From Platycnemis pennipes (lineage: Eukaryota; Arthropoda; Insecta; Odonata; Platycnemididae): a stretch of DNA of 64,000 nucleotides. Positions within the stretch are counted from its first letter, which is position 1. Every line of letters begins with the position of its first letter. Both the position numbers and the translations under genes were made by a program. The stretch is taken from contig OW121856.1 of the NCBI GenBank assembly GCA_933228895.1, positions 18,679,805-18,743,804 on the forward strand. Direction: 5' to 3'. Positions 33,783 to 46,839 of the stretch are shown piece after piece. The notes beneath the pieces are model-generated. The model did no database searches and was not told where the DNA came from. It saw only the letters and a program-made list of their open reading frames with translations.

Positions 33783-36700
33783 CGCAGTTGCAGCAATGTA
33801 TAAAACTCATGCGGGCAAATATGAATTTAGTTCGTGGTCTCTGATACAGGAAAAATAACGACTCGACAGAACGGAAATAAACAATTTCCCATATAGCTCT
33901 ACAAATCTGGGGATGGTACACCCCCACTACAGATCACTGTTGCATTTGCATATTCCTGTTCACATCATCCTTACCTGAGTACACCTTAGGATATTACTTA
34001 AAGCACATACTAGCATCTCCGCTGTCGTCAATAGTGGCCAGCAGGATAGTCAATCTGCTCCAATGGAGGGTGAATCATGAAGCCGAGCAAGATCATCCAT
34101 GTGCAAAACAAATTTTCCGGACCACTAAAAATGAACGACATTCTGAGAGGTTAGAGTAATTTTTATAATTCTCCGCTTATGCTCCTTTACGAGTAAAATA
34201 TTTCACGCCAAAAGTAAGGGGAAAAAAACTTAAAACGGATACTTCGCATCCCTCGCCACTTCACGATATTAAATAAAGTAGGAAATGAGGCGGGACAAGC
34301 AGTGACTATTACTCATCGGGAAGACTTGACAGACATTGGAAATTAATCGCGCACGTATTACGGACGGCTTTCCTCTACACAAAAAGACTTTAGGGTTCCG
34401 AAAGCTATATTCAATATCTTAACCCTAATAAGCATAACGGCAGGACAGAACTTACTCTGGATTGCAGAACTGAAAAGTTGCAACTAACGCACTCGCTTGA
34501 GACACCCGAAAAATAATTTAGTTTACACGGATCGTAGATGAAATGGTTCGGAAAATGTCAAAAGCACACTAGACCCACAAATTTAATTAGTATATATATG
34601 AATTCAACATACGAATTTTAGCTATCTGCTATAGCTTCGACCGGTCCACATCGAGAGCAAAACTGACCGACGTCCACGGAAACTGTAAGTAGACCCTCCA
34701 CAATTTTAACACTCGGAAATTTATATTTTTTGGTACACATTCAAATCTTGGCGATTATAAGTAACCTTCTTAAGGACTCCGTCTCGAGACCCACTCCTTG
34801 TGCCTGCATTGATTTTCGAGTTATCGCTCTCGAAGATTGTCCGCTCTCGACCCCCTGACCCCCATCGATCGACCCCTTGGTGACTGGGAGGCGTGGGGCC
34901 AAATTAGTAATCAGTCGACCTCATCCGACGACAAGAGCAAATAAAATGACAGAAGGACTCTTACATCGTCAAGAATTAGGTCCCATTTGATTTTTGGCCT
35001 CATCTGGGGACGACTATTTACACCTGCCTATCACATCTGGCAAGCAATGAGGCGAGCATTATTCCAAAAGAGCTTTCGGACACGGTCCAGATATTTTAGC
35101 GGAGTTAGATTAGCTTCACGATTCTCTGAGTTACCCAACACATTAAGGCTTGGAAGAAACGAAAACTAATTTTAGGAACATAAACATTTACCGACAAGGT
35201 TGATCGGTTATAGTTACTTCTGATGAATATAATCACATATTAATGTCCCCAATGGCCAATTCTCAATAAAATTCCGAGACCGCAGTCGTTGTATTTACAC
35301 TAGCATGATTCAAAAAGCAAATTAAAATTACGCGAATCAAAAACGCAAAATAATAGTAGTTAAATCAACTTTCAAACTATCCCAGACTCGTAGGAATGTG
35401 ATACAGCCAGCATTTTTTATAATCAAAGCTCTAAAGATTACCATATCACGCATAGAATTGAGTTACTGATGCTAAAGCAAACTGCTTCTGCTGTAACGCT
35501 TCATGCAACCCCTGAATAGATAAAATGCTGAACGACTGCCGCATTCTAGTCTCATTAAACAAGATGATAACCCGATGATTGGCGTTATTTTTTCACTGAA
35601 CACGACAACTCGAAAAGCACGGGGTCGCAGACAATCTCGGATCGAAGTGCGTAGACTCGGTGCGATTGTCGGCGTTCGAGAGCCGACGTCGGAACCGGCT
35701 AGCCCCCTGCATCCCAGGGGGAAGAGTGGGGGGGGGAGTGGAGAGGGGAGGGAGAAGAGACGCCCCCCCCCTCTCCCCCGTCGGAACACGTGACTACGCA
35801 CACAGACGCGTCCATTTCATTCATCGCCAGACCACTGCTCTCCCCCGTCGGAGTCCAGTGCCCGGGGGAGAAGAGGCCGCCGGCATCAGTCGAGGCACGA
35901 GACGAACCCGCAGCACGCGACTGCGACGAGACGCGACAGCCGCCGAACGATCCGGGACCGGAATTGGCTGACCACCACCACAGAGGAATACGGCCGTCAC
36001 AGTAAACATTAACATTTCCACAACCACGGGGATGTGATAACAATAGTAACCTGTGCTGCGGAGGAAAAAGCTCAAATGCGTCGAATCGAAAGAAAGCTTC
36101 GAGAGATTCAATCCTTCTGAACATAACAAAGAGTTACTCAACAGTTTTGCACGAAGGCGATGGCAGTTGCCACTCGTTCCATTGCTGTACGAGGCACTGG
36201 AGAGGAAAGCCCGAAAGATCGATAGAGTCGCCAACGCCGAGACGAATTTTAATAACCGGGAGAAATTTAAGAAGAAACACCTAGAAGTCAACACCATTAG
36301 TGATAAGAGTGATAATCATGATATTTTTCCGCACGTCAATACAATGATAAAAGTAACCGACTCCATCACACATGAAACTATGCAATCACTAACAGGGAAC
36401 GTAAATTTTAACCTATATTTGCACAAGTTTTAGAAAGGCATAAAAAAGGAGATGTGCGAAGTGTTGAGAGGGTGGCACCGCGAAACGCAGGCTTCCCGGA
36501 TTGCATTCCATTAGAATCAGATCGACTGACTATAGCGCACTCAGTTGACCAAATACCAAACATGTCAGATATCAACATTTTTGTACGTGGAGAATGTAAA
36601 TTAACTGATTACAAGACGAACAACGCGGGACCCTCTGCAGATGAACAGGGAGAAGTAGCTCGTCGATGGAAATGCAAAGGAAAGAAAGGAAGAGTCGTGG

Positions 36701-37147
36701 GCCGACTTGAGGCATTGGAATCACGCGAACTACATTGCAATTGATTGGATAAAATGCTCTCCAAATGCCACGCGAGGCCGATTCTTACATACGGTTGGGC
36801 TGGGAGTCGGAGATCTCAAGGATCGCAGAGCATACGTAAAGGCATTGCAGGTCAATCATTCTGAATGCATAGCTTGCGTCTCCTTCCTCCAATGATTTCT
36901 ATCTCTAAGCGTCAACCGTTGCTCACCAACAAGCCGCGGCAGTCAACACTCTCAGGGCAATTCCAAGGACACCCACCGGAAGGTTTAATTCGAAGGATGT
37001 AGTGGCATTTTACAGCGGAGGGAGGAAGTCTCAGAGGCAACTCGAGAACAGTAAACCCACAGAACAACTTGCATTTTAATCGAACATTAACATAATTAAT
37101 TACTACCCTGCAAAAATGTGTTCATATATGCCAAAGTAAATAGGTTT
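33783..37147. other. No gene recognised; GC-rich island at about 35630-35990
   Basis: The island holds a 15-bp direct repeat CTCTCCCCCGTCGGA (35771-35785 and 35838-35852) and long frames on both strands over the same bases. After it, the plus-strand frame at 36053-36433 is less GC-biased (126 codons, Lys-rich). I cannot match it to a family and its first codon is not ATG. Everything else is AT-rich and unassigned. Confidence 0.4.
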
Positions 37148-37228
37148 CCACGACCGGGAATTGATCCACGGGCCTTTGGCGTGTCGGGCCAATGCGCAGA
37201 CCACCAAGTTAGCCAGGACTCCAGTCCC
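37148..37228 (-). mobile_element. tRNA-derived SINE head
   Basis: On the minus strand TGGCTAACTTGGTGG is an A-box-like block and CGTGGATCAATTCCCGG contains a B-box-like GGATCAATTCC. After it comes GTGGAAACCTATTTACTTTGG. The copy is old; the cloverleaf is not complete. Confidence 0.5.
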
Positions 37229-40200
37229 AAATGAAATTTAAATTGGATCCATGGGTGCTCAACTCATTCACCATTCGTTACGACCTATCAAGAATGGCAC
37301 ACGTAAGACGGCATTGAACTTCAAGGGAACCACTGTCCACGAGGATAGATCCTATAAATTATCGCTGAGGGGGTTAAGCCACCACTAATATACTTTATGT
37401 TGCCGTATTGCATACCAAGCTTGTGGAAAAGGCCCGCCATAAGGTTTGAAAACTAAATGGTCAAATAATAGCTCACAGACTTACCTAAATACATTCTGAC
37501 ACGATCGAAACCAACGATAGAAGATACCACCGTGTGAGGGAAAAAGAAGTCACATCGGCTACTAGCGCTAGACCCAGCACGTTCTTACGTGGGTGGAAGA
37601 GGAATCAGAGTCGATGGCTGGGCGTGTAAGACTATGAGAACAGAGCATTCGGATCACCTGATTCCCACGTGGCTTGCGTGTGAGAATGGAAGGGTAACCC
37701 GAACGTCAACGCGTCTGAGCGAAGGATCCTCGTGGCCCAAACACGGAGCGCGACATATGGCGAACATGACGACCCTCGTCCGCAGATAAGAAGCAGTAGG
37801 AAGGAGCACCGGTTCCCATGGAAACGGACTTTCACTACTGCAGCAGGGCTGAGGGAGAAGGAACACATGTTAACTTGAAGCACAAACGGCTGACGAGAGC
37901 GGTGAAGAGCTCAGTGGCGACTAATGTAGGTGGGCAAGCATGGAATTCGGGGTAGCGTAAAAGGCGAAGGTGAGAGGGAACAGACAATCCAAGGCTTGCG
38001 CCCAGTCTGTGATTTCTCCATTTCTGAGAATTACGCGATTAACTACATCAGAAGAGACCCAAGGCATTCGCTATCTATCAACCGAACACCTCCGAAGGTG
38101 GCTAGGCAAATGAAGCGAGATAAAATCTCCACATAAAAACGGGTGAAGAACACACGAAGGAATAATCTCTTTTGATTAGATCAACGTTAATCAATCCTGA
38201 GTCGTTCCATGTTCAAGTTTCTACGATTCTAATTCTGCACACTTATAGTCTGCCATAAATTACGCACGAAACATATGCATATAAAGGGAAACAATGCCTA
38301 CAAGGGTGATTTCTTTAATCTCCATCGTTTAAAAGAAGTAACTGTCAACTACTAACTTAATTAATATACTCGACTGGTATCTATCGTGGCACGTACACAT
38401 TCTTCCGGGTCAGAAAAGCACGTCAGCAATCAGAAACAAGGCCACGATTCAACTTACTTACGTCTGCCATCAATCTAGGAATATTAGGAAGAATTCGCAA
38501 ACGAACTGCAAGAGCACGGCTTTCATGAGTAAGGAATCTACATGGCAGAACTTCGGCGAATTTCCATAGACTTGCAACGTCGATATCTGCAGCAATGCCA
38601 GCCATTAGCCACGGAGCAATTCACTTGGGCCGCTCTGTGGCCTGACACGGCTTACATACCATCTTCCTCCTACACAACCTCGCAGTGAGGTTGGAAGAAG
38701 GTGCCCCCGTCCCCTACTCTGTAAGCACACACCACCTCGACACTCGGCCAAACACGAAAAGCCTTTCAGTCGGTTCTCGGCGGCAGGATCCATCCGGGCC
38801 CTCGAGGTGAGGGCGGCCTCTGGAGGAAAAGGGGGCGCTGGCGTGGAGGTGGAAGTAGAGGCCCTCAATACAGGGCCTCTAGGTGGAAGGGCCTCCGACC
38901 GCTAGGGCCCTCGCCGCTGCTGTCGGGAGCCTTTCGTCGGCCCTCCAAACGGGGCAGCGAATCAGGAGAAACCATGCTACACGATACGGTGGTCGAGGTA
39001 CACTAAGCACTACACTTGGAAGACCCATCGATTCTAGATTCCGATCAACTGAAGTTGATTTTTGTAAACGAAAAGGATACGTATGCGTGGAATGACATTA
39101 CAAACACAAGGAAACATTGAAGGGTAAAGGATTTTGGCTTCAATGGCGACTCATGCCACCACTAACGGAATTCCTCCACACGGTTTGAATAAATCTCAAC
39201 ATCCAGCAACGCACTATTTTGAAAATCAGGGAAGAAGGACCCAATGCTAATGTTCAAACACAACATAAAATCACAAACCATGCTATTTTTGTTGATATGT
39301 TGTCCGATATCAACTCTCGGTTGTTTTCTTTGTTACTTATGCACTGCGTAATATGTAGTCTTCGCCTGCCCTGTGCCCTGACATGAGAAAAGGCAAATAT
39401 CGTCCGAAATGCGGCGTTGACGTCTACGCCCATTGGGCCAGAACCGCCCGCCGTCTCAGACCCCTCCGTCCGTCACAGACCGCCTACGGCGGACGGAATG
39501 CTCGGGATTTCGCGGACAACAATCGCTACCCCATGCATTGCTCAGCTAACTTTTCCACACATGCGCACACAATTCCCAAAGAGTTCGCACAACCTGCGGG
39601 GTCCAAGGCAGGAGTACAAGCAGACGTGTCGACGAATGAGAGGGCATAGGGCTGCTTGCTTGCTCAAGAACTGGCGGGTGTCTCCCTTACCTTCAAATAT
39701 TCCCACACCGGCACGGGGCAAGGAGCTTCTCAGCTCCCCAAACTACAGCCACCTGAACCAGATGAAACCTTCTACCCTGATATCCTAACCTAAAACTAAA
39801 ACACCTTAACAAAAAAAACGTCAATATCCTACCCAAAGTTCAACCTTCAGCAACTAGACATTCCAAAAAATCATTTCCTTATTCCACAACAACTCCAAAA
39901 TAAAAATAACCTATCTTTACCACCGGATTTTCCTAAACAAATTAATTCCCTGATGAAATAACCTTTTCGAGCTTCCTAACATAAAAAACAACCTTTCTTC
40001 TCCTCTGTAAAATCGCAAATAACGTACTAATTAAGGGCAAGGAGCCCGGGATGGTGGCATAGGGATACAGAAACGAAGTCCGAAGTCAGGGGCAAGACCG
40101 CTTGGCAACGATATTTTCCCCATCAAATGCAAGAAAAAGTTAAAGCGATCCACATACAGCTCTCAAACGGAAAATTACTGAACAATGCGATCTATGTATT

Positions 40201-40921
40201 TCGTTTACAGCTTCTACACGTTTTATCTTCCACAGCACTGGCTATTTCTACTGAAGAAAGGGAAATACTTTTCTGCGGAACAGTATTTTTTCTTGCGGAG
40301 AAAGGGAAATTTTCCAGATAGCTTTCTGGGAACTCATGCGTCTTACTTGAGGGGCCGCTTAGATGGAAGTGCCGATTTAGAAGCGCTGACTTAGGACATA
40401 GAATGGAGGGCCTCCAACACGAGGCTCTTCCGGCCAATCATGACTTCGGGCCCGCAATTATAACCCTCCTGATTTCTCTCCAAAGTTGAAGGTGGGCAGT
40501 TATTTGCGGTCTCCGTCCCCGATCTCAGCGGACGCCCCAAGGACGATCGCAAGCAATGCAAGAGCGCACCAACCAACCCCACTTCCCCGAAACGGATTCG
40601 TTTTTCCGCCTCCAACCCTCCCAGAGATCAAAGGACTCCCTCCCCCGCCCTTCCCCCCAACCCCACCCGCCCTTGACCTGCCTCCTCCCTCAGCGCCACC
40701 ACCTGGCCCCGGCGCAGCAGAGAAACGGGGACTTCGGTGCCGCGGGCAGCGTAGTGGCCACACCCAGCGGCAGCTCGACATCCTGGCCGAACACAGCCTG
40801 ACACGCTCATGGGGCAGAAGTTCCGTGGCACTAGTGGCACGACACCGTCAGGGCCCTTGGCATACAACCCTTTCGGAAAGAATCCAAAGAGGAACTACCT
40901 AATCACAAGGTAACTGCCACG
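37229..40921. other. No gene recognised; two GC-rich islands and a G-poor tract
   Basis: GC-rich islands lie at about 38600-38980 and 40480-40870; both are open in several frames. Between them, about 39780-40010, the plus strand is strikingly poor in G and made almost only of A, C and T, with no ORF. No gene, tRNA box pair or shared repeat was recognised apart from the palindrome listed separately. Confidence 0.45.
38856..38881. repeat. 10-bp perfect palindrome in a GC island
   Basis: TAGAGGCCCT (38856-38865) pairs exactly with AGGGCCTCTA (38872-38881) around CAATAC. It sits in the GC-rich island. One copy seen. Confidence 0.6.
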
Positions 40922-41280
40922 CATTCATCTACATCTACGCAATACCCTGCAAGCCACCGCTAGGGTGTGAGGCAGGGGGTGAAGATCACCAACCATGGAC
41001 TATTGACACGCTACTACACGCTACATGACATGGAATCATGTTAGATATTAGGGTCACATGCAGATAGATGGTAAGTGCCTACAAAGCGATAAAGGGATTT
41101 TTGCTTGTTAATACATGCATCACGCAAAAAAGACAACTCTTAATAATATTTCACCTGCCTATCCCTTCCCTATGCTGCCTACAATGTTCTCTTATAGTAC
41201 GGGGGGAAAATGACGTTTTGAATCTATTGGTACGACAATCTATCTCTTTAATCTTATTTTGTTGGTCGATTCTAGCATAA
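40922..41280 (-). mobile_element. LINE-A 3' end with RT C-terminal relic
   Basis: Read on the minus strand, an open stretch gives IKEIDCRTNRFKTSFSPRTI over about 41260-41195, the C-terminal RT motif. It is followed by GGCAGCATAGGGAAGGGATAG, the shared 3' UTR, the terminal hairpin (40945-40976) and a GTAGATGTAGATGAAT tail. It belongs to the same subfamily as 19268-19624 and 54885-55288. Confidence 0.8.
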
Positions 41281-42527
41281 TACGCAGGGTTTTATAATAT
41301 GTCTAATATATTCAGTAAAGCTATACGTTTTAAATTTCTGCAAAAGGTTTAATCGGTACTTTAACGTACTTTAATTATTCAATCATGAGATGAGTCCAAT
41401 AATCATCAGTAGCGGTCATCAATCCTGTGAACGGGTATTGCACAATGCAATACCAGTCTCAACTTCAATTCTTGAAAAATAAATCGATGAATTCGCAGGA
41501 CAATCGTGTAAAATCATGTCCGATCTGCTTATTTATAGGGTGCTTAACCGCTGTTCTGTCGCGATTTTAACGTACAGAAATAGAGAATTGAATGCATAAA
41601 TTTATCTCCAAATCACAATAAACTGACATTTTTTCTCCGGAATTTGCTCTCGATTTCTCCCGTTTCCTGGAGGACTCACTCAAACGAAGCCAAGTTCGTC
41701 CACAGCGTGTTCTTCGAGAGATCATATTCCTCCTATTTCACTTTCCTGCGGTTGCTTCCTTCGAGCACCTTCACCCGAGACTCCCGGCCCTTCCACTTGA
41801 TTTCACATTTCCTCCTCGCCACCCACAGCCCTCTTTCATCTCCCTCCGCCCCCTTCCACCAATCAAATCCACGCACGGATTCATTCCACTGGTCGACATT
41901 TACCACAAATAAACAAACTTAGTAATAAATAAGTTCTCAATGGGAAGCAAGTACTATTTTTTATAACTCTTTGAATGACAAGTGAATTAGCTTAAGTGCA
42001 CTTGGGAAATAATTTGCTGGAGAATTAAGTTGTGTTTGAAAGATATTACTCTTTAAAAATATAGAGCGTTCCACATTTAGTTGACAGTACAGGCCTTATG
42101 GAGAACGCTGTTGCCAAACCTACGCAAGGCGAGACCGCCTCGTAACGTAGGCAACCACTACTAATAACGCGCCAAATTAAATTTGGTTAGCATCCGGAGG
42201 TTAACGATAGACGTCAATGAGTGGGTTCATGAGATATAATTAAAATGTGGCCGAATTTAGGATCAAGTTAACCATATATTTCTATATAATTATGAAAATA
42301 TCCCCGAAAAAAGCCATCTCATAGAAATATTACACTAACAAATATTTGGGAGTAATTGGGTTCAGCATTTCTAATCCTTATAAATTTCGGGAGTATATAC
42401 ATATCAGAAGTCTCATGTAAAGTGAAGTGTGCAATCATGTAAATAGTTTTTCTGGAACAAAATCGAAAAAAATTACAAAGACAGCAGAGCTGCACGATAT
42501 AATTTATCAACCTAATTTTCGCAACTA
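41281..42527. other. No gene recognised
   Basis: AT-rich; a pyrimidine-rich stretch lies at 41640-41900 on the plus strand. No motif or repeat was recognised. Confidence 0.45.
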
Positions 42528-42682
42528 TAGGGTCTCATGCAACTAGATTGTTAGTATCTATAGTATTTAAGGGATTGCTTTTTAATAACGTTTAATAATA
42601 TAAGAACTTTTTAATAACATTGATAAGATTTGTGGTTGGCGTAGAACATTTTGGCTTATAAATTTAAATTTGTGAGAAATGT
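42528..42682 (-). mobile_element. LINE-A internal 3'-UTR fragment
   Basis: Nearly identical to 3769-3930 over about 150 bp but without the terminal hairpin and tail. A normal 5'-truncated insertion would keep the 3' end, so this copy was broken later or arose by another route. The unit TTTTTAATAAC repeats within it, as it does in the 3.8 kb copy. Confidence 0.7.
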
Positions 42683-42819
42683 TCAAATGAAGTACATACG
42701 CCACCAATACACGAGAATCAATTTCTATACATATTCCTCGTTAACGTGAAGGCTTGAAACCAAGGCGTGAGAATTGCGCTCGCGTAGTAATGAGGCCTGC
42801 AGCGCGTGAAATCACCTTG

Positions 42820-42990
42820 TCATGGTTGGGGGACTAGAACCTTTCCCTACGTCATCCTCCGCTTCCCACGCATCCACACAATCGACCATGTTTGGCACAT
42901 GACTAGCGATCGCAGCAACCGGCTACGAACCCGGGACCTCCAACTACAGAGCTCAAATTCGCGACTTGAGACTGACCTTATCAATGATTC
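42820..42990 (-). mobile_element. tRNA-derived SINE
   Basis: On the minus strand GAGCTCTGTAGTTGGAGGTCCCGGGTTCGTAGCC contains a B-box-like GGTTCGTAGCC. Its body runs on through ATGTGCCAAACATGGTCG to the left. The A box near the right edge (GATAAGGTCAGTCTC) is weak. The element lies almost directly beside LINE-A at 43008. Confidence 0.5.
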
Positions 42991-43007
42991 TGTGATAAAC
43001 GTTATGA

Positions 43008-43536
43008 CATGATATAATGACCATATTAGCATAACCAGTCTTTTAGATGAACTAAAATAGGAATCATTGTCGGACCGCAGGTTGAAATTTAGACTTTATC
43101 TTAAATAAATTCCAAGATAATATTTTCAGTGAAGATGTTAAAAATATTTTACAAATCCCAACTTACTAAGGTAGACTGGACCATAATCACAACATTAGAA
43201 AAATTTATAGCCGAACCGACTGACTCAAAATGTCCTTCTTTCCTCGTACAATTAGGGATAAAAATAATTGTAAATATATCCAATAGTGAAAATACAAGTA
43301 TATCATTGTATAGCATAGTTAGTTGCATGTTGGTATAAGGGCTCAAAGCTAACCCAACTAACAGCATGTGCTTGCATGCTTGCTTTGTTATTTTTACATC
43401 TTTTTAAATAGTTAGGTGTAGACTAGAGTACAGTTACTAATCCTTAATATGCATGACATGTTATGAATGTCTGGTGTGAATTCACCCCCTTCCATACACC
43501 TTTATGGTGGCTTGTAGGATATTATGAAGATGTAAC
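43008..43536 (+). mobile_element. LINE-A remnant with RT C-terminal relic
   Basis: Begins in the region matching 26220 (ATTAGCATAACCAG, then TTAGATGAACTAAAA). It continues through a decayed RT end (frame remnants around MSFFPRT at 43228-43250, with breaks), the 3' UTR shared with 4705-5205, and a mutated terminal hairpin (CCCCCTTCCATACACCTTTATGGTGG, then CTTGTAGG). The tail is GAAGATGTAAC. Confidence 0.8.
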
Positions 43537-46500
43537 AAATCGGCGTTCATTATCCCTTTGACCATAACCCTCAACATATCATTTGGAAACATGAGCTATA
43601 CCTGCGTTTCCTTAGCTCCAGATGCATATTTCATCAGGTGTGAGTCGTTCCACCTTCCGAAGTTTCTAGAGTCGGAGATTGTGGCGTCAATCCTTCCCAA
43701 TCTCTCGATGCGCATTGCGGACTATCTCCGCCTTTCCACCCCCTTCCCGACACTCAAAGGTTAAGGATTCCTCACATCACATTACCCAGCGGTCGCTGAT
43801 ATGCGACTAACACGGAACACTCGCGTCATGATACGTATCGAGGTTGCGTAGCTTAAGATGCCGAGCTGCATCACACACGCCCGGGCTACCTGACGCAATA
43901 CGCGAGTGGTGCCGAGCGTCCCTAGGTGGAAACACTAAATGCGATGACGTGACACGTGATATCGATATTAACCCGCATTAGATGCGGCGGACAAGACATC
44001 GAACGGCAAAACCAAAGCAAATGGAGCACATTCCACCCGGAAATTAATGTGCCGGCATGTAGATATGGATTCACGGATTTACTTCATTCATCGCGATAAG
44101 ATGATTCATGACCCTCAACGGCCACCAATCCTATCCCTCTGCTAAACGGAGTTCTCCGCTCGAAATTGGCAATCACTCCAAAAGGGGATGCATCGATGAT
44201 GCTTAAACTATATGTCCCAGACAACTGCATAATGTTTCTTGAAATGTTCTAAAGGTAGTAATGCAGCTAATTGGCGAAGCAAGTCCATTTTAATCGGCAC
44301 AGACGGGTCAAGCTATTTTTCACATAGTATAACTATAGTAAGATTACTTATGGAATCTACCTTAAAAAGTCATTAAATAAACAGTGCCTGTAATGTATTT
44401 AAAATAGGTTAAATGTAATTCAAATTTTAGCCACTGGAATAAGATACAATAATACTTCCCTAAGATGTCCTTAGGAAGATTATCTGAAGCCTAAGATGTA
44501 ACTAAGACGAATTTTGAATACGAAAATGCTGGTTTTAATGCACATTAAGAGGCCACAGTAAATGAAACATTTTATGACGAGTAGGCTGGATCTAATCCTT
44601 GCGAAGCGCCCCATTACCACCCAGAGGCTATCATTCCTATTATACCTTCTAACCTCCTACGTGTCTCACTGCTCTCTGAAAAACTATTCCCATTTTTGTA
44701 AAAACCCGGGTCCCATATCAGTCATTTGGCATGCGTTTACAGTGGTTTAACTTCTTCGCCTCAAAATATCCTTCCTTCCTCCCTTGGACCTCCTCCTCAG
44801 CAACCATTTTCAAATCCTCCCTGAAACACCGCTTGAATAACTCAATCCTCTCCAATCCCCAAGTCCCATTCTTCCGATTTTCTCAATACTGTTTCCTTAT
44901 GCATACGTTACTAACATTTTTGTTTATTTATTGATTATATCAGCCAATGTAATAGAATGTGTGCCGTTTTTTGATGGTGAACGAAATAAATAAATTAGAT
45001 TTATAAATCCGATTTAGAATTCAAGCCATAGAACACGAGTTCGGATTCGATTATTGTGTGTTGGAAACATTGGAAGAACTGCAATGAACTAATAAACTGG
45101 AGGCTAAATCTCTAATATAAATCAGGCAATGAAAGCAACTCAACAGGGTTAAAACAAACCCGAAAAAAAAACAGCTGCATTTTTATCAGGTACCAAAGAA
45201 ACTGTTTCCGGGGTAACTTGGTGGAATTTTTCCGTAATGGAGAAGGGAATTGCACTTTTAGTTCTTCTCTTCTCCATCAAGGACCAAGTTACGTAAGTTC
45301 CACGATCTTTACTCTTTCCAGTACACACAAATGACATTACAGAAAAATATTCTGAGTGCGCTTAGAGGCGATGAACCTGGACTCCAGACAGTATTAAACA
45401 ACTAAGGCGACAACACTATGCAAGCCTAAATCATACTGAACCACCCACTCCTCGAAACTTTTTCGGGCCACGCTATCTCCTTGCCCTGACAGTGCGAGTC
45501 AACGATTTAGGTCTCGTCGATCTGCACTAAGAGCGTGCGGCACACTTCAAGTTGGCCTCCCTGCCGTCTCCTTCCGCCAAACGACTAATCCCGGGAAGCA
45601 GAGCACACCCTTTCCGAAAGCCCTGGTCGGAAAACGCCACCACCAAGCTAACAACAACCATTATCCTTCGCCGGCCCTCCGTTTATGGCAGTCTTCAAGC
45701 CGGAGGGCAGGTTTCCTTGTCGACGACTTAAGGGTAAAGTTACCGTGATTGTGGCAAGGAAGAGGGCGCCATTCCAGTTAAGTCCTTAGGGGCTACACCG
45801 CCGGAGACACTCACCTGAGGAGAGATAAGAAATACACATGAGTAATGCGTTTCTGAAATTGAGCCAAAGACGTCAGCTCCAAACAAACGATTGTCAAAAA
45901 AAAAGATTTGAAGAAGGCATCACCCATTGCTAGGATATATGATAACCATCGGCCTGACCCATTTTTTAGGCCGTGAAACACTTCTTTGGTCATATATTCA
46001 TTAATAAGCCTATTCTTATTGGTCCTACGGCCGGACAAAAAGCGTAAGCTTACGTCACAGCTGACTTTCAGGCCGAAAGGTTATACGCGACATAAACATT
46101 ACGCGTCTGAAATAAAAGATGTCAAAGAGGAATCAGAACGACATGAACGACTGGACTAATCGTTGCCCTTCGCTAAGCCTCGCCAGAAGCAAATCTGACT
46201 TACTTCCCGCGGGGACCAACTCGAATCAGCTATCTTCCACTCCTGCTGCGGGATTATAGGGGATTCACCGCCACGAGGAACTAGAATTGTTAAGAATCTC
46301 CAATAATATGCATACAACACGGGGGAAGTGAAGAAATTAATAATTAATCCGTCGTTAATCAGATAAGAGGATAAATGCAGTAGAGTAACGGCTAAAACAG
46401 GCGGACAGTTTTGCTACTCTTTCACGAACCATTTTGGTCGATGATGAGAGTAGAAGTCGTGACATAACGAAATGCATTCCTTTCTCAGTCCACAGACGAG

Positions 46501-46581
46501 AACTTCTGTCAAGAAACTGGAACACATACGTAAAGAAGAGGTTAGGAAAGGAAAGTATCTGAAAAAATTATATATGGAGTC
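43537..46581. other. No gene recognised; weak inverted repeat at 45205-45300
   Basis: A pyrimidine-rich stretch lies at 44630-44890. At about 45211-45300, GTAACTTGG and ATGGAGAAG have exact complements (CCAAGTTAC and CTTCTCCAT) in nested order, forming an imperfect hairpin. The patch at 45540-45720 is GC-richer. No gene or known family was recognised. Confidence 0.4.
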
Positions 46582-46831
46582 CAGCAAGTAGCCAGAAATT
46601 TGCTTCGAGGGGGCTGAGTCTTGCGCAACTAGAAACAAATCAGCCTTGCCCATTCGGTGCCGACATGTAACAAATCTCTTCCATTAATTTTCGGTGCTTG
46701 GTATTTACTTTTACAGTGTCCATACTTATCTCTTCTCACTGGTAAAATTCACTTCTAAAATCAGAACAACACAATTATTGGGAAAAAATTTCGGGGGGGC
46801 TGAAGCACCAGAAGCCCTGGCTACGTGCCTG
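46582..46831 (+). mobile_element. hAT-type MITE, copy 2
   Basis: Runs from CAGCAAGTAGCCAG to CTGGCTACGTGCCTG and aligns with copy 1 at 5780-6166 without its internal duplication. The flanks TATGGAGT (then one extra C) and TATGGAGC fit an old 8-bp target duplication. It is 250 bp, with no coding sequence. Confidence 0.8.
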
Positions 46832-46839
46832 TATGGAGC

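Noticed and set aside
35660..36005. Coding exon in the CpG-rich block
   Set aside because: Three frames are open on both strands and the codons are compositionally driven.
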